A stretch of DNA of 64,000 nt from Hydrogenobacter sp. T-2 (GCF_033971325.1 NZ_CP117180.1:750041-814040); one strand, 5' to 3'. Shown: positions 47,957 through 55,213, counted from the first letter of the stretch. Translations and numbers: made by a program. Notes: a model not told the origin generated them from the sequence alone.

Positions 47957-49378
47957 TTAGAAGGGATGAGCACCGTGAGCACCTATGGCGAAGTTAAACT
48001 GCAGGATGACTTCCTTGACTGGCTTTCTCTTTTGACCCTCATAGAAGGCTCTGTTTTCCCCTACCTGTAGCCTTATGCGAGAAAACTCGGTGGGAGTGTA
48101 TTCAAACATGGCATAGTATGCAGGCAGGTTATCTGGAGCCCATTTGGAGCGCCCTCCGACTTTTACGTCGTTTTTGTTTATGAGCTCGTATCTAACGCCT
48201 GCCCTCCACTGCTTGTGAAACCTACCTAAAAGTTGAGCGTAAAAGCCTGCTTGTTTTTTACTTACATTTTCAGACACAAGACTTCCACTATCAAACTCAT
48301 ACTCTAAACCCTTCTGGTCTCTATAAATGTATTCTCCCTGCAAGGCTACATACCTTATGCCGTCTATCTGATATCTGGCGGTAAGGTCAAGACCATATAG
48401 CTTTGTTTTTGCATCAAGCCCGTGGTCGTCGTGAGAGTGTCTGTGCTTGCCTTGAGCGTATGAAAGTCCTGTGAGGATGGAGAGGTTTCCTATATCAAAA
48501 GAGGTCCTTAGGTATCCCACATAGAGGTTTGGCACTGGTTTGTCTTCAAGCTCAAAGGTATTGCCCGTATTTGGGTCAGTTATGGTAAAGCCCTTGTAGC
48601 CGAAGCTCTGTTCGTTTTCACCTTGTAGCACTTCCACACCAAAGAGGAGATAAAAGGGTGTGGGTGCAAGCCATGTTATACCTATACCCTTTTCCGTAAG
48701 ACCATGATCACCAAGAAATACGAGGTTTGGCAAGGGTAATGTTGCAAAGTCCCAAGCGTGTGGGTGTTGTGCGTTTAGCCTTCCAAAGCCACTTCTAAAC
48801 TTACCCACTTTGAGTTGAAAGCCCCCAGGCAAGCCCCTCGTAACCGCATAAGCCTCCTCTATCTCTGCACCATGCTCTGAGAAGGGTATGGTTGCATAAA
48901 GGTCAAAGTATGGGTCAACGGGTGCGTAGAGGTATAGCTCGCCGTAGTTGAGGTTAAAGCCTCTCTTTTCGTTAAGCATGCCGTGTCCGTGGTCTCCATG
49001 GTCGTGCCTGTGCCAAAGTCTTGGAATTCTGAGTTTTTCATATTCCTCATCCTTCCTGTTTCTGGCTACCGCAGAAAAGTCCAATATAAAGGATATGTCT
49101 GGCAGAAAGGCAGTCTGCCTGAAAGGAGAGACCTGATAAGCCTTTAGCCTTTCGTCAAACTTAGCCCTTAATTCAAGGCTCCTGTCTGCAGGTGCTGGCT
49201 TTTCTGAAGGTTTTTCCTCGGGTTTTGCCTGCTGAGCCTTTTCCAAAGCCTGTATTTTCCTCTCAAGTTCTTGGATAAGTCTTCTTTGTTCCTCTAACTG
49301 ACGCTTTAGGTCCTGAAGGTTTTCCTGTGCAAAGGTAAAGCTAAATATTCCTCCAAGTAGCAATAAGGCTTTTCTCAT
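47957..49378 (-). CDS. His-rich porin-like outer-membrane protein
   Basis: 473 residues. Signal peptide (1-17), a coiled-coil stretch (ENLQDLKRQLEEQRRLIQELERK type, residues 18-55), a Pro/Glu linker and then a barrel of beta strands to the aromatic C-terminal end (GAHGAHPF). Histidine clusters occur in loops: WHRHDHGDHGHG, KHRHSHDDHG. These suggest binding of Zn or another soft metal at the cell surface. AAGGAGG precedes the ATG; 13 bases separate it from the DsrE-like gene, so both are in the operon controlled at 50057-50085. Confidence 0.78.
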   Translation of the reverse strand: MRKALLLLGGIFSFTFAQENLQDLKRQLEEQRRLIQELERKIQALEKAQQAKPEEKPSEKPAPADRSLELRAKFDERLKAYQVSPFRQTAFLPDISFILDFSAVARNRKDEEYEKLRIPRLWHRHDHGDHGHGMLNEKRGFNLNYGELYLYAPVDPYFDLYATIPFSEHGAEIEEAYAVTRGLPGGFQLKVGKFRSGFGRLNAQHPHAWDFATLPLPNLVFLGDHGLTEKGIGITWLAPTPFYLLFGVEVLQGENEQSFGYKGFTITDPNTGNTFELEDKPVPNLYVGYLRTSFDIGNLSILTGLSYAQGKHRHSHDDHGLDAKTKLYGLDLTARYQIDGIRYVALQGEYIYRDQKGLEYEFDSGSLVSENVSKKQAGFYAQLLGRFHKQWRAGVRYELINKNDVKVGGRSKWAPDNLPAYYAMFEYTPTEFSRIRLQVGENRAFYEGQKRKPVKEVILQFNFAIGAHGAHPF

Positions 49379-49391
49379 GGCTATAACCTCC

Positions 49392-49730
49392 TTATAGTGT
49401 TATTACTTGTTCAACGCCTAATTGCTGGGCTTTCCCATATAGGTTTGGAAAGCATCCTATGGTTGCACCCTCCACCAGCTTGTCTGCTATGTTTCTCTCG
49501 TAGCAACACTGGTCGCACCCCATAAGGAAGCCTATTTTGCCCTCCCTGAGGAGCTTGGCAAGCCTTTCACCTATGGGATTGCCCTTAACTAACACATAGT
49601 TGTTGTCAAGAAAGAAAAACGTTCCTGCTACCTCTACAGGGTGAGCGTCGTTCTCCAGCTGTGGGAGTATCATCCTCCCAAGTATGTAGCTGGCACTGTT
49701 TGGTGTGCTAAAGATATACAAAACTCTCAC
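49392..49730 (-). CDS. DsrE-like protein
   Basis: 112 residues resembling DsrE/DsrF-type sulfur relay or related proteins (VLYIFSTPNSASYILGRMILPQLE, EVAGTFFFLDNNYV, LLREGKIGFLMGCDQCCYERN). Cysteines in GCDQCCYER could be reactive. GTG 49730 is chosen because AAAGGAGG is eight bases upstream; the same AAGGAGGTGCTTGCC string precedes the ZnuA-like gene start. It lies between the small His/Cys protein and the porin in one operon. Confidence 0.72.
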   Translation of the reverse strand: MRVLYIFSTPNSASYILGRMILPQLENDAHPVEVAGTFFFLDNNYVLVKGNPIGERLAKLLREGKIGFLMGCDQCCYERNIADKLVEGATIGCFPNLYGKAQQLGVEQVITL

Positions 49731-49779
49731 GGCAAGCACCTCCTTTGGTAGTTTTTAGGTGTAAGGGGTCGGTAAGTGC

Positions 49780-50046
49780 CTAGGAGGTTGGAGGTGCTCG
49801 CCCGTAGGTGGTCTTTAAGAGAGGTCTAAAGGATAAGGTTTGAAGGTAAGGTTCAATCTTTACAAATAAAGCTATAAGCCTAAACTTTACTGAAGGTTGA
49901 TAGCTTGGAGCATCTGTCTGAACATGTTGGATTATACAGAGGGAACAGTCTATATGAAGCTCATGGTCTTCGTGATGGTGCTCCGCAGAGGCAAAGTCCG
50001 CAAAGAGCAATAAGAGGACGCTTAGAAGTGAGACCAATAACCTCAT
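49780..50046 (-). CDS. Small secreted His/Cys protein (DUF2946-like)
   Basis: 88 residues from ATG 50046. Signal segment (1-20), then AEHHHEDHELHIDCSLCIIQH, a histidine cluster with a C-x-x-C, followed by a basic tail. The pattern resembles DUF2946-type proteins that occur near metal transport genes; the family assignment is tentative. First gene of the operon with the DsrE-like and porin genes. The -10 is ten bases before the ATG; a longer reading would start in the -35 box. Confidence 0.65.
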   Translation of the reverse strand: MRLLVSLLSVLLLLFADFASAEHHHEDHELHIDCSLCIIQHVQTDAPSYQPSVKFRLIALFVKIEPYLQTLSFRPLLKTTYGRAPPTS

Positions 50047-50056
50047 ATTGAAAGTG

Positions 50057-50085
50057 ATTTTAACATTCACAATGTCAACTGTCAA
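50057..50085 (-). promoter_or_regulatory. Promoter of the porin operon
   Basis: Minus-strand TTGACA (50080-50085), 17-base spacer, TAAAAT (50057-50062), ten bases before the first ATG. The stop and final codons of the MNT gene overlap its -35. Confidence 0.75.
50060..50078. promoter_or_regulatory. Candidate operator of the porin operon
   Basis: Minus-strand TTGACATTGTGAATGTTAA: arms match at 7 of 8 positions around GTG. It spans the spacer and part of the -10. It matches the 46742-46760 palindrome at 14 of 19 positions. Confidence 0.65.
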
Positions 50086-50363
50086 GACTCTCTTGAGTAT
50101 ATCTCCACCCCCTCCTCCATAAGCTCCTTATCCTTTATTAGGTCTATCTCATATAGTAGGTCAAGCTCCTCAAGGCTTGAATAGAGTCTTAGGTATTCTG
50201 AAAAGCTCATCTGAGGTGCAATAAGCAAAAGGTCTATGTCTGAGCCTCTTGTATAAGAGCCTTTAGCCCTTGAACCAAAGAGGTATACTCTCTCTACCTT
50301 TGGATAACTCTTAAAGAACTCTCTCAAAAGCTCAATAGTTTTTTCGTCAAGCCCTATCTCCAT
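50082..50363 (-). CDS. Minimal nucleotidyltransferase (MNT)
   Basis: 93 residues with the DNA polymerase beta-like nucleotidyltransferase motif VYLFGSRAKGSYTRGSDIDLLLI (Gly-Ser and the Asp-x-Asp pair). Together with the overlapping HEPN gene it forms an HEPN/MNT pair of the type VII toxin-antitoxin kind, where MNT modifies or blocks the HEPN protein. Overlaps the HEPN gene by 17 bases; its end overlaps the promoter of the porin operon. Confidence 0.85.
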   Translation of the reverse strand: MEIGLDEKTIELLREFFKSYPKVERVYLFGSRAKGSYTRGSDIDLLLIAPQMSFSEYLRLYSSLEELDLLYEIDLIKDKELMEEGVEIYSRES

Positions 50364-50772
50364 ACTCCCTCTCCCTTATTCTCATAAAGGTTTCCAAAAG
50401 TTTGGAAAACTCCTGAAAAAAATCCTTGACTATACTATCCACTACCTGCTCCGCAAGACTTTGGTCATAAGTATGCAATGTTAGATTCCTTGCCTTTAAC
50501 ATATCCAGCCAAAGGTCTCCCTCTTGTATTAGACCAAACTTAAAGGCGGTTTTAATGGCGTCCCTTGAGCCTTTTATATCCGTATGCCCTTGATAGAGAA
50601 GGTAGTCCCTCATTAGGTTCCATGCAAGCTCAAAAACATACTCAAAAGCCTGAATAAGTCCCTGCTTTTCCAAGTCCGTAAGCTCTCTACTTTTATATAG
50701 CTCCACCGCACTTCTCAATTGTTCAAGTGCCTTCTGGTAGCTGTCAAGCCTATATACCCACCTCGGCGTCAT
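50347..50772 (-). CDS. HEPN-domain protein (HI0074-like)
   Basis: 141 residues of mainly helical sequence. The motif RNLTLHTY fits the R-x4-6-H signature of HEPN RNases, and FELAWNLMRDYLLYQG fits nucleotidyltransferase substrate-binding HI0074-type proteins. Its ATG lies 18 bases from the divergent mog start, with a TATATT seven bases upstream and no ribosome site. Likely toxin or MNT partner. Confidence 0.82.
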   Translation of the reverse strand: MTPRWVYRLDSYQKALEQLRSAVELYKSRELTDLEKQGLIQAFEYVFELAWNLMRDYLLYQGHTDIKGSRDAIKTAFKFGLIQEGDLWLDMLKARNLTLHTYDQSLAEQVVDSIVKDFFQEFSKLLETFMRIREREYGDRA

Positions 50773-50776
50773 AGCT

Positions 50777-50785
50777 TATAATATA
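50777..50785. promoter_or_regulatory. Overlapping divergent -10 boxes (mog and HEPN)
   Basis: Within the 18 bases between the two divergent start codons, TATAAT on the plus strand (50777-50782) and TATATT on the minus strand (50785-50780) overlap. Each lies seven or eight bases before its ATG. Confidence 0.55.
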
Positions 50786-50790
50786 AACAC

Positions 50791-51321
50791 ATGGAAAAGG
50801 CAAAGATTGGAGTGCTTACCATATCAGATAGGGCAAGTAGAGGAGAATACGAAGACATAAGCGGTAAATACATTATAGAGTATATAAATGAAGTTATCAC
50901 CTCACCCTTTGAGATAGTATACCGTATAGTCCCTGACGAGAGAGACCTAATAGAGGGTGCTTTGATACACATGGCGGACATAGAGGGTTGTTGTCTTATA
51001 CTTACCACCGGTGGGACAGGACCTGCACCAAGAGATGTGACGCCAGGGGCTACAGAGGCGGTATGCCAAAAAATGCTCCCAGGCTTTGGTGAGCTTATGA
51101 GGACTGTGTCATTAAAACAAGTGCCTACCGCAATCCTTTCCCGTCAAACCGCAGGCATAAGAAACAAAACCCTCATAATAAACCTGCCTGGCAAGCCTCA
51201 ATCTATAAAGGTCTGCCTTGATGCAGTTTTTCCTGCAGTCCCCTACTGCATAGACCTAATAGGTGGACCCTATATAACCACAGATGAGAGCAAAGTAAAA
51301 GCCTTCAGACCCTCCAAGTAA
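50791..51321 (+). CDS. mog: Molybdopterin adenylyltransferase, Mog/MoaB family
   Basis: 176 residues of the MoCF family that activates molybdopterin for metal insertion. GVLTISDRASRGEYEDISGKYI at the N-terminus; LILTTGGTGPAPRDVTPGAT and IINLPGKPQSIKVCLDAVF are characteristic. Fits Mog better than MoaB. No other molybdenum-cofactor genes are nearby. It is a short single-gene unit: divergent from the HEPN gene, converging on a small PepSY gene. The start lacks a Shine-Dalgarno. Confidence 0.9.
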   Translation: MEKAKIGVLTISDRASRGEYEDISGKYIIEYINEVITSPFEIVYRIVPDERDLIEGALIHMADIEGCCLILTTGGTGPAPRDVTPGATEAVCQKMLPGFGELMRTVSLKQVPTAILSRQTAGIRNKTLIINLPGKPQSIKVCLDAVFPAVPYCIDLIGGPYITTDESKVKAFRPSK

Positions 51322-51323
51322 GC

Positions 51324-51563
51324 TTACCTTTTTCTGGTAAACCTCAGGAGCTTTCCATCCTTTGCGTCAATTACTGCTGTGCCTTCTGTTCCTCTAACTC
51401 TATAAAAACACTCTCCCGTCTTTTTGTTCTGAGAGAGCTGGGCGGACTGCACAGTTCCTACATGCTGTCTTGCGTTGTTTATAGCTTGCTCAAGGCTTAT
51501 GGAAGGTCTGCAATCCTCAAGGGCAAAACTAAGGAAGGGAATAAAGAGGATAAACTTCTTCAT
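51324..51563 (-). CDS. Small secreted PepSY-like protein
   Basis: 79 residues. Signal peptide (1-14), followed by a PepSY-like half domain (SISLEQAINNARQHVG, GECFYRVRGTEGTAVIDAKDGKLLRF). ATG 51563 has AGGAGGTG upstream. PepSY domains often inhibit proteases or bind ligands; role unknown. 33 bases separate it from the PUR-like gene upstream. Confidence 0.65.
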   Translation of the reverse strand: MKKFILFIPFLSFALEDCRPSISLEQAINNARQHVGTVQSAQLSQNKKTGECFYRVRGTEGTAVIDAKDGKLLRFTRKR

Positions 51564-51596
51564 AACTCCCACCTCCTGCAGGGTATTTCAAAGCTT

Positions 51597-51809
51597 TTAC
51601 TTTACCTCCTTCATCTTACCCACTACCTCCTGCAGGGCGGACATAAAGGCTTCTGCCTTTTCTTCAAAAACCATTAGCCTGTTTTTTCTGTCTTCTGTCT
51701 GTTCCGTTATCACTAAGTAGGCAGAGCCATCCCTACCCTTCTTGATATCAAAAAAGTATGTTCTTTTGCCAGCGTTTAACTTCTTAGAATAGAGCCTTTC
51801 CCTTTGCAC
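51597..51809 (-). CDS. PUR-alpha-like nucleic-acid-binding protein
   Basis: 70 residues matching a single PUR repeat (DUF3276-like): YSKKLNAGKRTYFFDIKKGRDGSAYLVITEQ, then RLMVFEEKAEAFMSALQEVVGKM. PUR domains bind single-stranded DNA or RNA. Single-repeat bacterial forms are known in Bacteroidetes and Borrelia. The short spacing to the PepSY gene suggests one unit; it sits next to the Uma2 array without overlap. Confidence 0.7.
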   Translation of the reverse strand: MQRERLYSKKLNAGKRTYFFDIKKGRDGSAYLVITEQTEDRKNRLMVFEEKAEAFMSALQEVVGKMKEVK

Positions 51810-51830
51810 GATACGACCTCCTCCCTTCTA

Positions 51831-52370
51831 TTATAAGTTAAAAATCCCTTCCACATCTAACTCAAAACCCTCCAAGACCTTTGAGCTTACCTTACCTTTC
51901 TCCGTAGCGAAAGATAAGAGTTCATAGCATTTTTCTGTTAGTTCGTATACCATAATAGTTTTCTCCAGAGGAAACACAAGCCAATACTCTTTTACTCCAT
52001 GCCTTTCATATAGCTTCATCTTATCTGTTAGGTCTCTCTTCAAGGTAGAAGGTGAGACAACTTCTACTACAAGGTCAGGAGCACCATATATTTTGTCCTT
52101 TACCTTTGAAAGGTCAGATACATACACAATATCAGGCTGTAGCACATTTTCTTCGTCAAAGACCACATCCACGGGAGCTACAAGTATTAGACCAAGAGAG
52201 TTGGTATCCACAAAACCTCTCATAGGTATAAAAACTCTCAATAAAATGTCTTGATGCTTTGGTGTTGGTGCGGGCATCTCGTAGACCTCCCCATTAATTA
52301 GCTCAACCCTGCCCTCTTCTGGATACAGCTTGAAAAATTCTTCTGCGGTCAGTTTTGTTTTGACCTTCAC
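51831..52370 (-). CDS. Uma2-family PDDEXK nuclease-like protein, copy 1 of 5
   Basis: 179 residues of the Uma2 (DUF820) family, restriction-endonuclease-like. Shared ends with the four upstream copies: start (LTAEEFFKLYPEEGRVELINGEVYEMPAP) and second half (LQPDIVYVSD, PDLVVEVVSPSTLKRDLTDKMKLYERHGVKEYW). Conserved acidic and Lys residues of the PD-(D/E)XK fold are QPD, VEV and the Lys in DKMKLYE. The middle (about 36-70) is distinct. GTG start overlaps the previous stop by one base (TAGTG). Last gene of the array; its C-terminus is more divergent (ELDVEGIFNL). Confidence 0.88.
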   Translation of the reverse strand: MKVKTKLTAEEFFKLYPEEGRVELINGEVYEMPAPTPKHQDILLRVFIPMRGFVDTNSLGLILVAPVDVVFDEENVLQPDIVYVSDLSKVKDKIYGAPDLVVEVVSPSTLKRDLTDKMKLYERHGVKEYWLVFPLEKTIMVYELTEKCYELLSFATEKGKVSSKVLEGFELDVEGIFNL

Positions 52371-52912
52371 TAAAGCCCTCCAAAGATTTCTTCTGCATCA
52401 AGTTCAAAACCCTCAAGAACTTTAGACCTCACCCTACCTTTTTCTGTAGCATAAGAAAAAAGCTCATAACCCTTTTGTGTAAGTTCGTAAACCATAATGT
52501 TTCGCTCTAAAGGGAAAATAAGCCAATATTCTTTTACACCAAAGGCTTCGTAAAGCTTCTTTTTGTCTTGAACATCCCTCTTGAGACTTGAAGCGGATAC
52601 AACCTCAACAACTATATCTGGAATTCCATAAATTTTTTTCTTTATTTTACTCCTATCCGAAAGGTAAACCAAGTCAGGTTGAACCACAGTCTCTTCATCA
52701 AGAACCACATCCACAGGAGATAGCACCACCTTACCCATTCCTTTCTCTTCTGTATAGAGCCTCAATGGGATAAATATTCTCGCAATAATCTCTTGGTGTA
52801 TAAACTCTGGTGCAGGCATCTCGTAGACCTCCCCGTCAATGAGTTCAACTCTACTTTCCTCTGGATACAGCTTAAAGAACTCCTCCGCGGTTAGCTTTGT
52901 TTTTGTTTCCAT
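52370..52912 (-). CDS. Uma2-family nuclease-like protein, copy 2 of 5
   Basis: 180 residues. This is the most divergent copy in the conserved half (VQPDLVYLSD, PDIVVEVVSASSLKRDVQDKKKLYEAFGVKEYWLIFPLERN), so it has not been homogenised with its neighbours. The N-terminal 35 residues still match. Middle: EFIHQEIIARIFIPLRLYTEEKG. ATG overlaps the stop of copy 3 (TAATG). Confidence 0.88.
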   Translation of the reverse strand: METKTKLTAEEFFKLYPEESRVELIDGEVYEMPAPEFIHQEIIARIFIPLRLYTEEKGMGKVVLSPVDVVLDEETVVQPDLVYLSDRSKIKKKIYGIPDIVVEVVSASSLKRDVQDKKKLYEAFGVKEYWLIFPLERNIMVYELTQKGYELFSYATEKGRVRSKVLEGFELDAEEIFGGL

Positions 52913-53457
52913 TATAGCCCTCCAAAAACTTCCTCTACCTCAAGCTCAAAGTCCTCAAGAACTTTTGACTTTACTTTACCCTTTTCTGTAGCAAAAGAGA
53001 AAAGCTCATAGCCTTTTTCTGTTAGTTCGTATACCATAATAGTTTTCTCCAGAGGAAACACAAGCCAATACTCTCTTACTCCATGCCTTTCATACAGCTT
53101 CATCTTATCCGTTAGGTCTCTCTTCAAGGTAGAAGGTGAAACCACTTCTACTACAAGGTCTGGCGAGCCATGTATTTTCTTTTTTACCTTGTTTATGTCT
53201 TCTACGAATAGTATATCTGGTTGAAGGACAATATCCTCCGCAATGACTACATCCATAGGTGCAACAAAAACCTTCCCTTTGCCTTTTACTCTAACATGTC
53301 CCTTTAAAAAGTAAAATAGATTTCCAACTATGTCTTGATGATTGGCATCTGGTGCAGGCATTTCAAAGACCTCCCCATTAATTAGCTCAATCCCGCTTTC
53401 TTGTGGATATAGCTTGAAGAACTCTTCCGCAGTTAGTCTTGTCTTAACTTCCATCAC
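52912..53457 (-). CDS. Uma2-family nuclease-like protein, copy 3 of 5
   Basis: 181 residues. The conserved half is almost identical to copies 1, 4 and 5 (VEVVSPSTLKRDLTDKMKLYERHGVREYWLVFPLEKTIMVYE). The middle (DANHQDIVGNLFYFLKGHVRVKG) differs completely. Start overlaps the stop of copy 4 by 4 bases. Translational coupling across the array is likely. Confidence 0.88.
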   Translation of the reverse strand: MMEVKTRLTAEEFFKLYPQESGIELINGEVFEMPAPDANHQDIVGNLFYFLKGHVRVKGKGKVFVAPMDVVIAEDIVLQPDILFVEDINKVKKKIHGSPDLVVEVVSPSTLKRDLTDKMKLYERHGVREYWLVFPLEKTIMVYELTEKGYELFSFATEKGKVKSKVLEDFELEVEEVFGGL

Positions 53458-53999
53458 AATCCCTCAAAGACCTCTTCTACTTCTGACTCAAAACCCTCTA
53501 AGACCCTTGACTTTACTTTACCCTTTTCTGTGGCAGAAGAGAAAAGCTCATAGCCTTTTTCTGTTAGTTCGTATACCATAATAGTTTTCTCAAGAGGAAA
53601 CACAAGCCAATACTCTTTTACTCCATGCCTTTCGTACAGCTTCATCTTATCTGTTAGGTCTCTCTTCAAGGTAGAAGGTGAAACCACTTCTACTACAAGG
53701 TCAGGAGCACTGTATATCTTGTCCTTCACCTTTGAAAGGTCTGAGAGGTATACTATGTCTGGTTGGAGGACTAATTCTTCAGAAAAGACCACATCTACTG
53801 GAGCGATAAACACCTCACCTTGAAGCTTTGAAACAGTTAAATGTTCATGTATCAACCTTGAGAGGTAAAAAAGCACCCTTTGATGGCTGACATTTGGTGC
53901 AGGCATCTCGTAGACCTCCCCGTTAATCAGCTCAACTCTGCTCTCTTCTGGATATAGCTTAAAAAATTCTTCTGTAGTCAGCCTTGTTTTTACCTCCAT
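53454..53999 (-). CDS. Uma2-family nuclease-like protein, copy 4 of 5
   Basis: 181 residues. Same design: near-identical end (SPSTLKRDLTDKMKLYERHGVKEYWL, YELFSSATEKGKVKSRVLEG) and its own middle (NVSHQRVLFYLSRLIHEHLTV). ATG overlaps the stop of copy 5 by one base. Confidence 0.88.
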   Translation of the reverse strand: MEVKTRLTTEEFFKLYPEESRVELINGEVYEMPAPNVSHQRVLFYLSRLIHEHLTVSKLQGEVFIAPVDVVFSEELVLQPDIVYLSDLSKVKDKIYSAPDLVVEVVSPSTLKRDLTDKMKLYERHGVKEYWLVFPLEKTIMVYELTEKGYELFSSATEKGKVKSRVLEGFESEVEEVFEGL

Positions 54000-54535
54000 T
54001 AAAGCCCTCCAAAGACCTCTTCTACCTCAAGCTCAAAGCCTTCAAGAACTTTTGACTTTACCTTACCCTTTTCCGTAGCGAAGGAGAAAAGCTCATAGCC
54101 CTTTTCTTTTAGTTCGTATACCATAATAGTTTTCTCCAGAGGAAACACAAGCCAATACTCTTTTACTCCATGCCTTTCGTATAGCTTCATCTTATCTGTC
54201 AAGTCTCGCTTAAAGGTGGAAGGAGATACTACCTCTATTACCATTTCTGGTATTGAAAATATTTTGTCTAACCTCTCAGGCTTTTCGGACAAATAGACTA
54301 TATCTGGCTGTAGCACCGTATCCTCAGACAGAACAAGGTCTATAGGAGATGGCACTATCTTATCTTCCGTATTGGGATATGCAAAAAGTTTTCTCAGAAG
54401 TCTGGAAAGTATTATTTGGTGCATTAAACTTGGTGCAGGCATCTCAAAGACCTCCCCGTCAATAAGCTCAACTCTTGATTCTTCTGGATAAGTTTCAAAG
54501 AATTCTTTGACGGTTAGTTTCATCTTTTCACCCAT
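53999..54535 (-). CDS. Uma2-family nuclease-like protein, copy 5 of 5 (first of operon)
   Basis: 178 residues. N-terminus slightly diverged (LTVKEFFETYPEESRVELIDGEVFEMPAP), own middle (SLMHQIILSRLLRKLFAYPNTEDK), then the homogenised half from about SPSTFKRDLTDKMKLYERHG. The ATG 54535 aligns with the starts of the other copies. Promoter at 54544-54571; leader about 5-8 bases. Confidence 0.86.
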   Translation of the reverse strand: MGEKMKLTVKEFFETYPEESRVELIDGEVFEMPAPSLMHQIILSRLLRKLFAYPNTEDKIVPSPIDLVLSEDTVLQPDIVYLSEKPERLDKIFSIPEMVIEVVSPSTFKRDLTDKMKLYERHGVKEYWLVFPLEKTIMVYELKEKGYELFSFATEKGKVKSKVLEGFELEVEEVFGGL

Positions 54536-54543
54536 CCCCTTTT

Positions 54544-54571
54544 AATATAGTATTAACACTAACAAAATCAA
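54544..54571 (-). promoter_or_regulatory. Promoter of the Uma2 array
   Basis: Minus-strand TTGATT (54566-54571), 16-base spacer, TATATT (54544-54549), about nine bases before ATG 54535. Confidence 0.55.
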
Positions 54572-54575
54572 TAAC

Positions 54576-54590
54576 GGGGGCAAAGCCCCC
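54576..54590 (-). terminator. Hairpin after tpx
   Basis: GGGGGC-TTT-GCCCCC on the minus strand, 8 bases after the tpx stop and just upstream of the array promoter. The following T-run is short (GTTATT), so it is a moderate terminator. Confidence 0.6.
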
Positions 54591-54597
54591 AAGTTGT

Positions 54598-55107
54598 TTA
54601 TAGAAGCTCTTTTACTTTGGCTACCACTTCGTCGTAGTTTGGCTCTTGGGTTATCTCTGGCACAAGCTGTGTGTAAGCTATTTTACCCTGCTTGTCTACC
54701 ACAAATATAGCCCTTGCGAGAATACCCTTGAGAGCACCCTCGGATATGAGCACGCCATACTTCTCCATGTCTCTGTATCTGAAGTCAGAAGCTACCACCA
54801 CATTGCCAATATTGAAGCTCTCACAGAACCTCTTTTGAGCAAAGGGAAGGTCCATAGAAATAACGCACACTGCCACGCCTTCCATACCTGCCATAAGCTC
54901 GTTGAATTTTTTGGTCTCTGTCTCACATACAGGAGTGTCCAAAGATGGAACTGTGACTATTACCTGCACCTTATCGCTTGGTCCACCTATGGCTATTTCT
55001 TGAAGGTCCTTTGTGACCACATAAGCTACTGGAGCAGGGTCTCCCACATTAAGAGTAGGTCCGCAAAGGGCAACAGGGTTGCCTTTTAGGTTTACGGTCT
55101 GTGCCAT
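54598..55107 (-). CDS. tpx: Thiol peroxidase
   Basis: 169-residue atypical 2-Cys peroxiredoxin of the Tpx family that reduces peroxides. Peroxidatic Cys in VPSLDTPVCETETKKF (about residue 61) and resolving Cys in AQKRFCESF (about 94). Lengths match. AAGGAGGT precedes the ATG, and 120 bases separate it from the divergent coiled-coil gene. Together with the peroxiredoxin at 60857 it indicates defence against peroxides. Confidence 0.95.
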   Translation of the reverse strand: MAQTVNLKGNPVALCGPTLNVGDPAPVAYVVTKDLQEIAIGGPSDKVQVIVTVPSLDTPVCETETKKFNELMAGMEGVAVCVISMDLPFAQKRFCESFNIGNVVVASDFRYRDMEKYGVLISEGALKGILARAIFVVDKQGKIAYTQLVPEITQEPNYDEVVAKVKELL

Positions 55108-55213
55108 GGTTTTACCTCCTTATGGGTTTTGCTATATTTTAAGGGTTGTGCAAGGTCTTTCAGAATGATTTATATCAAGAAGCTCAATATTCATCTTTTC
55201 AAAGGTGTAGGCT

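Noticed and set aside
46954..47982. Long open frame on the minus strand (about 340 codons) opposite the DUF433/PIN-like genes.
   Set aside because: It is a shadow of the plus-strand genes: no ribosome site, low-complexity Leu/Ser/Phe-rich translation with no family features, and the opposite strand has a convincing overlapping pair.
47837..48070. Plus-strand 77-codon frame beginning SELLDMPLIFKRLAELKIPSEHA.
   Set aside because: The first 30 residues look protein-like and could be a gene scrap, but the frame runs through the hairpin at 47928 and then antisense through the porin gene. Too little to call a gene.
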